A DNA stretch of 64,000 nucleotides, taken from positions 19,342,489 through 19,406,488 of the forward strand of contig NC_092572.1 of NCBI RefSeq assembly GCF_037975245.1. Reading direction: 5' to 3'. Shown one piece after another: positions 54,621 to 64,000 of the stretch. Every line of letters begins with the position of its first letter. Positions within the stretch are counted from its first letter, which is position 1. Below the pieces are notes generated by a model, which saw only the letters and a program-made list of their open reading frames with translations, made no database searches and was not told where the DNA came from. Source of the DNA: Apostichopus japonicus (lineage: Eukaryota > Echinodermata > Holothuroidea > Aspidochirotida > Stichopodidae). The position numbers and the translations under genes were made by a program.

Positions 54621-56089
54621 CTTTGAAAACGAAATATATGAGAAAAGTATACTCCTATTAAGACATTGTTTATGTTCTGGATAACGATCGTTACTAAAAA
54701 AAAATCTTATGTGATCCTAATTATTTCTTAATTAAAACCACAAACCCCTTCGGTTTGCGCAGCAACGAACCTATCGTAGAAACATTTCAATCTGTTTGAA
54801 TGACAATAAACCGCCAGCATGCTGCTCTGATTCTGACAGAGACTTTTGACATGACGTAATATGCTCTCGCGGCACCCGTGAAAGCGGATAGGCATGATGG
54901 TCTAGCAATATGATGTCTGGCTGAAAGACCCTCCCCTGTCTTGAAAAGTAGAGATGTTTAGAGTCCGGTATCTTTCGGGGTACATCGATCAGCAGATTAA
55001 GCAGGAGAGCAAAGACGATCTACTGGGCCATCTCTGTGGGATAAGAAGTACTCTCTTCGCAGACGACAACATGTAGAGAATACGCTGTGCATCAGGCAGA
55101 GTGCAGGTCAGGAGAGAGGAAGCTAACAGTTCATCTCAAATGTCTGAAACATTGTGTGAACATCGCCTGTGGATGACATGTCCCGTGGCATAAGGCCTAA
55201 GGATGCGTCGGGAGGAGGTTCCAAAACGTTGATATCAGTGTAACTGTGACTGAGTGTGAACCCAGGTTTATTCCTCTCAACTTAAAACTCCATAAAAAAC
55301 GCAGATGTTTTAGTTCAAAATAATAAATAAATTTTGAACAAAGAGGCAATGGATGGAGACCCGGAATTGTGTTCGTAGGTAGCAGCGCAAAGCACTTTTA
55401 CGAATATTGCAGGTTAGGCTGATGGAAGAAAAGGCACGATTTGAGCAAAAACCGTTGAGAATGGAGTGAAATCATATAAGTAAGAAATAACTTACAATAA
55501 TGATACTGAAGACAAGTACGCGATAAACTCTCGGTTTGGTTTACGGTTTCGCGTTATCTTTCTCGAGAAGGCCTAATTGGATAATACTTAATAAATTACA
55601 ATATATTAAGCTTAATTTATAGCAACGGTTAAACTGTTACCTGAAGAGACTCTTCACTAACAACACTGTCTTCGGTTTGTACAATTGCTGATGGAAGGTC
55701 CTCGTGTGTATCTCCTGCAGTAGCAATGTTCTCGCCTGTATGATTTGATACTTCATCTGCAGACGTCACCTGCGCATGGTGAAAGGAAGGAACAACTATA
55801 CCAGGATCGTTTATTCAGATAACAGAAGCAGGCGCGTATCCAGGGGGCGTTGAGGCGCCCCCCAAGTAAGAAAAAGAGGAGAGAAAGAAAGAGAGAAGAA
55901 AAAAAGGAGGAAAAGAGGGGGGGGGGGAGGAGGAAGAAGAGGAAGGAAGGGAAAAGAAAAGAAGACATACACAGATATACACAGGGTAGCCTGTGGCGGA
56001 TCGAGGATTTTGGAAAGGGCGTGCGCCTCACCCTACCCCTTTCACAGACAACTCCAGTTTTTGACGTTTCCATTTTTCCTCTCTCACTA

Positions 56090-56165
<76 letters not shown>

Positions 56166-59100
56166 TCAATCACACACACACATGCGTGACTACAAAGGTT
56201 CTTTTGCTTTCAGCAAGGAACCGAAAGATCAATAATTTTAAATCGATTAATGTTTGTTTCAAGTTTTCATTTAGTGATTATTCAATTCTATGTTGAATTA
56301 TACATGTAGTACATTATGCAGCATTTATTTAAGATAGGCTAAGATAAACACATTCAATTTGTAAGATAAACCTACAACTTTCCAATAATAATGATAACGG
56401 CTGGTCCATCATCAGAGCTTCACTGAATAAAAATAAAGATACATTTTATCTGAGGGTGGTTATGTAGCACAGCTATTTCAACCAATGTCAATTATATTAA
56501 ACCATTTCCACTATTGTAATTAATATTGGAACAAAGAATAAAAAGTATGACACTATCATTCTAATGATGGTTTCCAACTTATTCATTAAACTGCCATGGA
56601 AAAGGAGTTTAGTTCATATACATATTACCAATTCTGTTTTTGAAATTCTGATTCATAACTTTATAATTACATACTGATTTTATCATCGCAGACTGTCTGA
56701 TATAGAGAAGATACTCAATACAATTCAGGGAGGTCCACTAGTTTACGGTATTCGGTAACTGGCGTGTTTTCGAGTTTAACCCCTCTGTGGAGGACAGCAG
56801 TCGCCTGGTGGGCTCTAGTTTGGAAGGCTGTACCCCGGGGAGTGTGGTGCCAGGTCTGGCATAGCCAATCTTCTTAAATTTTTAACGCCATGGTCTCCTG
56901 TTTACTTTTCAAGATTTGCTTATTTATCTGTCAAAAGTTACTGTCTGTTTTCCATACCCTTATTCAATTTTAAGAATATTTTGATAATGTTATCGGTTTT
57001 CATATAAACGTTTTCTCTACCTTCGTACAGCTCAAACTGAATCACATCACTACACACTCGATCAATCAATCTTGACTGTTGAATTGGTATATCTGACTGA
57101 CTTGAGACTGACAAAACTATTAATAAATATCATACCATACGATATGCTGATGTACAGGAATTCAGCTCAAAGTATTACTAACATATGTTCTCCATCACGG
57201 TATCGTTCTATATTGGATTTCTGATTCGGTCATACTTGCTCGAGAACTATGAAATGGTCAATAATGTAAATGATGTAAACATCAGGATAAGAAAACCCAA
57301 TTAATATTCCTAGCTGTAACTATGATGGTAGCTAATCACAAATGCATGTCTGTCATTGTTGTGTTATTAATGTTATCTATATCACTTTGAAAGGTGACAT
57401 TTACAGATAACTAAAAAAAAATGTTGTTACGGAACTGTACACTGTAAGCAATGCTTAATGAGAGTTTGAGGTTTCTTAACTTTGCTTATTTATTGACATA
57501 ATTGATTCATATATTTTTTTCTCACATCAATCAAGTCAGGTACACTAGCTCTCATTTCAAATATTTCAGATATTAGTTATTACAGTTACAATCTTTGTTA
57601 TATCCTTACCTTGACTAAGCATATTTTCGGTCCTTAATGACTCTGTCAATTGTTGGTGAAGAACACTACAAGATGTCTCAATATGATATTTGTTCCTCCA
57701 TGAAATGAGCAGTTGTGAGATCGCTTCCGTCCGACAAGTAGAACGGATTTTCTGGATATTGAACAGTTTTACCTCCCGCCTGTTTCTAACCACTCATTAT
57801 TGATATCTTCCTCACATGTACAAAGGTCTTAATTTTTCAGTCCAAGATTTCTACCTACATCTTCCATTCTTCCGAAAGGTTTTCCTGACAAATCCTGTAA
57901 CAAATTTTAAGGAGGCTATACTTACCGAGTATAACTTCAAGATATATCAGGTCTCCAATTAGGACCCCAGTATTATATCAAATCCTGTAACAGGGTATCA
58001 TGTATTTTCAGTATTTTATGAGGAAAAAAGCTGCACAAACTGATATGCCTCGATACACAATCATTTATGTATCTTATTAACCAGCTGCAATAGAAGATAT
58101 ATTATAACTGCTCCAACTTTACCCTTAAAGTGACATCTTTTACCTGTCTAGATTCATTACATCTTGTCTGCTGTGACAATTGGACATCCCTTGTCAGTGA
58201 TAATGAGAGACTCGATGAGTGGGATGCTGCCAGTCTCTGCAATGAGATATGAAGTAAGTTTGTTTATGATAACATTACTAAAGTTTTCGAACAAAGTGTA
58301 CGACCAAATTTAATAGCCATTTTTATAAACAGTCTGATATATTATCTTGGTTTTAAGGCATCTCATACCAAACGTTTCTTTTAAGAAATATGCTTTCAAA
58401 TAATAAATCGACTGAATTTTACCATCATATTGGTATCTGTGTCTGCAGATGTAGATTCATTGTGTCTGTTCTTCGAGGGTTGGACATTCACCAATTGTGC
58501 AGAACTGCCTGAGTGGGATGCTGCCAACACTTTCTGCAATCAAGTGTGTTATATTGAGTCACATGCAATTGTTCGAGATATATTTACAAAATATCTAGGA
58601 AAATCTAGGATGAAAAGCACTTTACAAAATTCACTTGTGTAAAGTGCCTGGTACGCTTAGAATGAATAGTAACTATTAAAAAGCTAATTTATAAGGGTCA
58701 TATTATACTGCTGTAAACCTATTAAAACGGTACCACTGTTTAAAACAGATGCTCGCACAATCTAGCAGTTTGGAGAAACAGCTTAGACTACTTTAAACGC
58801 ACAAAATAAGCATATTTGCAACATTTTATTTCAAGGTAAGCCCACCATTAAACATTCAGGGACAAAAGCAAGAATGTATGTAAAGATTAAAGGACAAGCA
58901 TTACATTTAAACAAAGAGGCATACTGGAAATTTAAAAAATGGTTAACTGCCACGACCGAACAGGATAGGTTAGGAATGATCATTAAATCTCTTGAAAATT
59001 ACTAACAGTGGGCTAAAGTCTAGGCTGAAGGCTCTACTGTAACTTAGTGCTAGACTCAAGTGTGGTTGTGGTATGACGTGAGAAATATCATTTCATTATT

Positions 59101-59929
59101 GTATTTATAATATGAGACATTTACTTATATTGGACAAATGCAGCCTAAAACAGCTCTATATTATCAAAATATTGATATGTTGTTTAAATTGCATAAGAAC
59201 GACATCAGAGTTTCATGCAAATCATCCTCAAGGTGACAAGAGTGACGTACGTTTTACCAATGGTCAACTAAACAGCATGCTGAAATCGATAAGGACAAGT
59301 GTAGGTTACATAACTATTTACAAACCTTGTATGGGACTCGCAATTCAATTGTTTCCTTTTGAGTAGCTTTGAAGAAAAACGTACAATCTTCTTCTCCAAC
59401 TTTATCAAAGCAAAACGGGCACGAATATTCTATGGATGAAGCTATTTCCAGGAATGGAATTTCCTGCAACAATGGAAAAATGATAATTCTCTACCAAGTG
59501 CATGTTTCTTTTTTTAGGGCATATTACATGCAATACCAAGACTGACATAGCTTTTAATCAAAACGTTAAATGTTACGCGCAAGACAAAATCGTCTACAAT
59601 GTTGTCGGTAAGTGTATATAGCTACTCTTGTCGTAAGGAATTATCGTCCACGACAAAATCGACAAGATTTTGAGTTGTCGTGCAAAGTTGAGAACTGTTC
59701 AACTTCTGTCACGATTTCCACCGGATTGTTTAGCGACCAGTGACTACAATATGGCTGAATTTAGCGACTCGAGGCCGTTAAGAAATGTGCGATAAAAGAC
59801 GATGGGCTGAAGGGAGGTATGAATATTCATAAGTTTTATTAAGAGTACTTGTGACCAAGATAACATGATAACAGACTTAAGTTTTATTCTTGACCATTCT
59901 TTACGGTCAAGTGTAAATAACTGTAAATC

Positions 59930-59975
<46 letters not shown>

Positions 59976-62900
59976 AATTGTCAGTGTGGGTTAATTTTTT
60001 TGAACTGTGACCTTTTGACAGTGAGCAATTGCGAATGATGATCGCAATTATATTGCTTTGAAATCGCTTTAATTTCCTATTCTCCTTTTTATTCCTTGTG
60101 TTAAAGAGGCTATGTATGTGACCTCTTTGTAGGCAATAATTTCAAAATTACATGATGGTCTAAAATTAATTCATATGTGGATCCACCTTCATAGGTATAA
60201 GGACCCTTCGTGTAGGTCAAATATAATTTGAGGTCACCAGAATTTGCAGTGTGAAACCTTGTAAATAAACATTGTCTCTAAAAGTAACCCTTGAATAATG
60301 TTCTCAAAAAATGTAAGGAACCCCTATGCCTGTTTGCTTGCTAGCGTGCACTGGCAATCACTCCGCCAGATTTCCTGAAGTATCTATCACCTGTAGCAGA
60401 TAGTGAAATATTGGATGCTGATTGGGTTAAAAGAAGATAACATATTTTAATGCTATTATGCAATAACAGTTACAATTTTTCATAAGGATATACAAACTTG
60501 AAGATTACGATACGGATTTTGATACGGATACCCGTAAGATGCCTTTGTCTCTGGCACATGTATCTCATTACCTCAAGACTTCCATGCCACAACCATATTA
60601 CATCAAATGCACATATATATCGCATATTTATCGAAAATGGTGTCGTGTAAATGACAAGTTGTGCAAATGGAACAATTTCTCTGTACGTGATGAATCGTGC
60701 GCGACTTAAGACAACCGATTTTCACGCTGCAATTCCGGGCTTCTTGTGATATGCTCTACTTTGTGCGTCAAATTGCTCACGATTGAGTTTCTACGAAAAG
60801 TCTATTCACATATTTTTTTTCTTCATACTTTTGTTGCGCACGACTGTCGTGCACAACAAAACGTGATGAAATTCGTGTCGTTTAAATGCACCTTAATGTA
60901 TGTTTCTCTTCCTCAAGACCAACAACTATGGTTTTGGAACAAGAGCCTATCACACACTATGGTTGCTTGCTTAGTGGAATATCAAAGTGTTGTATGTCTT
61001 CACACAATATAATAATAATTATACCCACATGTACCAGCTATTAACCAATAACTCTATTCCAAGTTTGGATATAATCTGATTTAGGGTTGAGGAGTTATCG
61101 CAATTTTGGTCCCTCCCAGAAAATAAAATTGTGCACTTAAATTGTCCCAAATATTTGGGCCAAGCAAAGGGGCTCTAAAATATGCTTGCTCCCCATAATT
61201 GAACTCCAAAACATGTTGGCCCAAAATTTCCCAAAAATATTGAACCTCACAAATTCCGGCCCAAACAATGTGTCTAAATATGCCTATTAGGTGGAAAAAG
61301 AATTGAGCCCACACGGCGCGAAGAATGGGCACGAAATTCTTTGGTCTCAGACAGCTCCAAAAGATTTAGACCTACAAATACCCACTATTACCAACCAACT
61401 ACTGTATACCAAGTTTGGCTACAATCAGTCATGCGGTTGCGAATGTAATTATGGTGGACCCAGAAAATAATGGTCCTACAAAATTGGGCTCAAAGAATGT
61501 GTCTCAAAGTGCATTTGCGGTGGAAACAAAATTTTGACCCACTCCGCCCATAAATGGGGCAGGAATATTTTTGGGTCCAGATTGTCCCCCCAAAATTAGG
61601 TCTACATGTACCAGTCATTAACCAACAACTGTATGCCAAGTTTGATTACAATCTAACTCAACGTTGCAGAATTATTGCAATGTAAAGATGTTTACGTTTA
61701 ACCTATAACCTCATTATACATTTAAATGACAACCAATTTTGATATTGTGATATATGTAAGAACATTTGAATACAGGTTAACAAGTGACCGATGCTACCAT
61801 AATTAACACAAATATTCCTATATCAGCAATGGGGCTCTCCTACATTCTAGCCGAGGGTGTAGTTACATAGGTCTTACTATTAATCAATTACTGAATCAAA
61901 GTAGGACAAATCATGTGAGAGCGGGGTGCTAACAAGCATGCGAATGTTACGGATGAGTTTGTATGCACATGTGCTGGATGAATGACTGAAACTTGTGCAA
62001 TATCACCGAACGAAAATATGGTTAAGAAAGCACTAGTTAAAGTGCTAAAACATCATTTCTACAAATGTTCCAACGATCTCATCATATTTCTTAATACTTG
62101 CGAACAAGCTTATGGTAGTCAACTCATACTACCACTACATTGGATTCTTAAAGCTATAATGTCCGACAAGAACCTAATTACCTTTGGGTTTGTGTCTTCA
62201 GTGCATTTCCAAGACTTTGGCCGTATCTTGTTAAGTAATATTTTCAAAGGTAATTGTCCCTCTTTGTAAAAGACGAATGGGTTTTCTTGCAAGATTTTCA
62301 TATCATTCTTCTCTATTATCTTGAAGGAAAAATCAAACAATATTCTGAAAAACTCATAAAGAGAAGCAGCATATGCATGTGAGAAGATATTACAATCTGA
62401 ATGTCTAGATATGGTGTTTATGGATATATTTCTTTTTCATTACATTCCTACACAATGAGATGGACAAATGTTTATCATTGTTTGTGTATCATTGCTAGTC
62501 AAGGATGAGTCATATTTGGAACAGGGACTAGTTCCAAGACCATGGGGAAAAAATGTAATATGCAAGAATTAAGAATTTATTAACAATCTCTATTACATTT
62601 CGCATACTCACCTCTCAGATGTACGTATCAAACGTGCAATTCTACCAATAACCATAGACAAATAGGACATGGTCAACAATCCCTGTTAGTTCCGAAATAC
62701 TAGCATGGCTATTAACTAAATCTGTGTGCATGTTTATAGCAGACAACAGTTACTTACAAAAATCTCAGCGCTTTCATAACACTTAAATGCAATAATTACT
62801 GTTAAATGTTTTTGGTAACCTCGACTCCGCATGCGCCCTCACTTCGTAAGTCAAGTTGTAACCACTTTTTCAATTTCACGTTGAATCTACAAAGATTTAA

Positions 62901-63463
62901 AGACCGTTCCACAGTGACAAATTAAACATCAATTGTGTATTTTGAGAAACATTCGTAGATACTTGCACTCATTTATCGAAAATAATATGCAAAGTTAGGG
63001 AAATTTTTGCTATCTTCAAGCATTTGACTCCTGTCTTTTACAATTACAATTCTTTCTATTGCTGGTAGCATCTGGTCAAAAAATTTATGAAATCACAAAG
63101 TTGAAGACTACACTAAACCATCGATCAAAAACAGTGAGATCATCAATCTCCTTACTATCCCTACACCGTACATTCTTAATTTACAAAATGATTAGCTCAA
63201 AGTTCATCTTGACGATGACAAGTATTACATGTAACTCACCTCTTTTTTACCTGGCAAGTCAATATAGTATCCAAGGTCCAACTGAAAAGTATTGGAATGC
63301 GAATCCTGTCTACAAGCAGCATAGACCTGGATCTTCTTAAATTCAACATCTGTACCATCAATCTGACATGTCTTCCATGAAAAGCTTTCAACCCAGATTA
63401 TGCAGTTTGTTTCATTCAGTTGATACAAAGCGTTTTGTTTTGGTCTCCACATTGGCTGAGTCC
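54372..63463 (-). CDS. UPA and death-domain protein (UNC5/PIDD/ankyrin superfamily), 5' end unresolved
   Basis: Seven exons on the - strand: 63463-63240, 62319-62182, 59463-59326, 58533-58423, 58236-58144, 55769-55641, 54620-54372. Every junction after the first exon is phase 0 and GT-AG; together they give about 359 residues. The first three form a UPA domain, the next three a polar Ser/Thr/Asn-rich linker, and the last a complete death domain. UPA domains sit between ZU5 and death domains in UNC5, PIDD and ankyrins, where they can hold the death domain closed; the product is probably a cytoplasmic signalling protein or receptor tail. No ZU5 domain or membrane segment is visible here; it may lie past base 64000, or the gene may start in the first exon (an ATG at 63509 is in frame). 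The acceptor of the first exon could also be at 63483. An intron holds a broken death-domain copy. Confidence 0.8.
54621..55640. other. Intron before the death-domain exon
   Basis: About 1 kb with no further exon that fits the phase. No repeat stands out. Confidence 0.5.
55641..55769 (-). CDS. Linker exon before the death domain
   Basis: 43 codons, phase 0 at both ends, with a good pyrimidine tract and gtaaca donor. It encodes VTSADEVSNHTGENIATAGD and a Glu/Ser-rich end SVVSEESLQ. Its acidic, polar make-up fits a flexible linker. Confidence 0.65.
55826..56020. repeat. Transposon remnant with a purine-rich core
   Basis: The words ggcgcgtatccagggggcgt and tggcggatcgaggattttgg flank a ~95-base run of a/g (gagaaagaaagagagaag types). 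Such gcgtatccaggg-style borders are common at ends of worn transposons in marine invertebrates. It is placed here from memory of that style, so the assignment is weak. Confidence 0.35.
56092..56160. repeat. (TA)n microsatellite
   Basis: About 69 bases of alternating TA, followed by a short CA run. Confidence 0.97.
57610..57984 (-). pseudogene. Broken extra death-domain exon(s) inside the UPA-death-domain gene
   Basis: After an acceptor (gttacag) at 57895, bases 57894-57832 encode DLSGKPFGRMEDVGRNLGLK, clearly like the start of the working death domain, then a TAA at 57831. A second half in another frame (57771-57610) encodes NIQKIRSTCRTEAISQLLIS and then WRNKYHIET, like helices 3-5, and ends at a good donor, but in phase 1, which does not fit the next exon (phase 0). 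A further worn start (acceptor gttacag, gatttg, 57984-57926) also ends at gtaagt. I read these as relics of duplicated death-domain exons that are skipped. Confidence 0.6.
58144..58533 (-). CDS. Two related linker exons between UPA and death domain
   Basis: Exon 58533-58423 encodes KVLAASHSGSSAQLVNVQPS and then KNRHNESTSADTDTNMM. Exon 58236-58144 encodes RLAASHSSSLSLSLTRDVQL and then SQQTRCNESRQ. They share tggcagcatcccactca and the LAASHS...NES layout, and both are phase 0, so one is a duplicate of the other. No domain is recognisable. Confidence 0.6.
59326..63463 (-). CDS. UPA domain exons (three)
   Basis: Exon 63463-63240 encodes NALYQLNETNCIIWVESFSW and FKKIQVYAACRQDSHSNTF, the start of a UPA domain (pattern ...FSW...KK-V-VYA...). 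Exon 62319-62182 encodes MKILQENPFVFYKEGQLPLK and LLNKIRPKSWKCTEDTNPK, matching the L-L-I-I-P-SW core. Exon 59463-59326 encodes EIPFLEIASSIEYSCPFC and CTFFFKATQKETIELRVPYK, the last strands. Splicing joins NPK to EIPF, the usual IPF junction of this fold. Confidence 0.78.
59930..59972. repeat. (TA)n microsatellite
   Basis: About 43 bases of TA with one interruption (aaat), inside the intron upstream of the third UPA exon. Confidence 0.95.
61020..61665. repeat. Diverged repeats in the intron between UPA exons 2 and 3
   Basis: Three diverged copies of a block: tacccacatgtaccagctat near 61021, a relative (accaaccaactactgtatac) near 61390, and tctacatgtaccagtcatta near 61601. Each is followed by ccaagtttgg(a/c)ta(c/t)aatc. 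Sequences between them (gggcccaa, aatgtgtctcaaa) also recur, so this is a worn tandem of a ~230-340-base unit. Confidence 0.65.
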
Positions 63464-63530
63464 CTACCAAAGTAAAGCAATTGCTAAATGAGAAAGTTGC
63501 TACCATCATTTTCTTCTGTTTTCTTCTCAA

Positions 63531-64000
63531 GATGCCATATTACCATAAAAATTGAACTAGGGGGAATGCTGACACAGTGTTTCGCCGTGTGTTAAGAAGT
63601 GAAGCCTTGAGATAGTGAAGGCGCTTTGCGTTGTACAACAGAAAGCCAGATCATTTGTACGTATTGATACATACATTGTGCATTCGACTTAGAAACTGAA
63701 TTTGATTTTACCCGCTTTATCGAAGAGTAGGTGTACTTTGCACAACTGAGACATTTTATGGCGAACAGAGTGATACGAACGATACTCTTGATTTAAGAAC
63801 CAACTTGGAAACTTTGTTTCCCCGCCTCTAATAACTAGAATAGGTAGAGTGTAGTTGTGCAACTATTAATGTCTGCAATGTGTCATTTCCGGTATCTGAG
63901 AGGCACCTGGCAAAACGTTTTCTTGCTTGTATTATTTGAGTGCTCCACTCAAATAGTGTCATAGTTGTCCTTGGAAAATGCCGTGAAAAAGCAACCCTCC
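63531..64000. other. Right edge, no exon recognised
   Basis: Upstream side of the UPA exon on the - strand. I see no ZU5-like or signal-peptide exon in it. It may be intron, or the promoter if the gene begins at the ATG at 63509. Confidence 0.4.

Overview
This is intron-rich, AT-rich animal nuclear DNA. Two genes are unmistakable orthologues of animal genes, HYOU1 (ER chaperone) and XRCC1 (DNA single-strand-break repair scaffold), both on the + strand. A third, on the - strand, codes for a UPA plus death-domain protein of the UNC5/PIDD/ankyrin superfamily. The many CTAG-rich stretches (taggcctagg types), long TA runs, tRNA-derived SINEs and small inverted-repeat transposons suggest a marine invertebrate deuterostome. 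An echinoderm, possibly a sea cucumber, is my best guess, but the sequence alone does not prove it.

Layout. 1-8.8 kb holds a candidate two-exon gene for a small secreted protein (- strand), a tetranucleotide array, a partial tandem duplication around a tRNA-like cloverleaf, and the HYOU1 upstream region with an ERSE-like site. 8.8-28.1 kb is HYOU1: 21 coding exons join in phase into 1,163 codons plus stop. Its introns carry a SINE, two inverted-repeat elements, a 1-kb minisatellite and several microsatellites. 28.5-32.2 kb is AT-rich and shows no gene. 32.4-47.0 kb is XRCC1: 15 coding exons, 637 residues. Its introns carry a SINE, an inverted-repeat element, a 22-bp array, a long GTAC-rich inverted repeat and a 120-bp tandem repeat.

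47-54.3 kb is mostly repeats: a 570-bp TTAA-flanked element, a trinucleotide array and eight copies of a ~170-bp unit. One unassigned - strand exon ends in a perfect splice donor at 50.03 kb. 54.2-63.5 kb is the UPA-death-domain gene (- strand). Seven exons join in phase; its 5' part (ZU5 or other N-terminal domains) is unresolved or lies beyond the right edge. One of its introns contains a broken extra death domain.

Functionally, HYOU1 handles ER protein folding under stress, XRCC1 organises base-excision and single-strand-break repair in the nucleus, and the UPA-death-domain protein is probably a signalling adaptor or receptor tail. Nothing ties the three into one pathway. All exon borders were read by eye from splice consensus, reading phase and family resemblance; no alignment or transcript was available.
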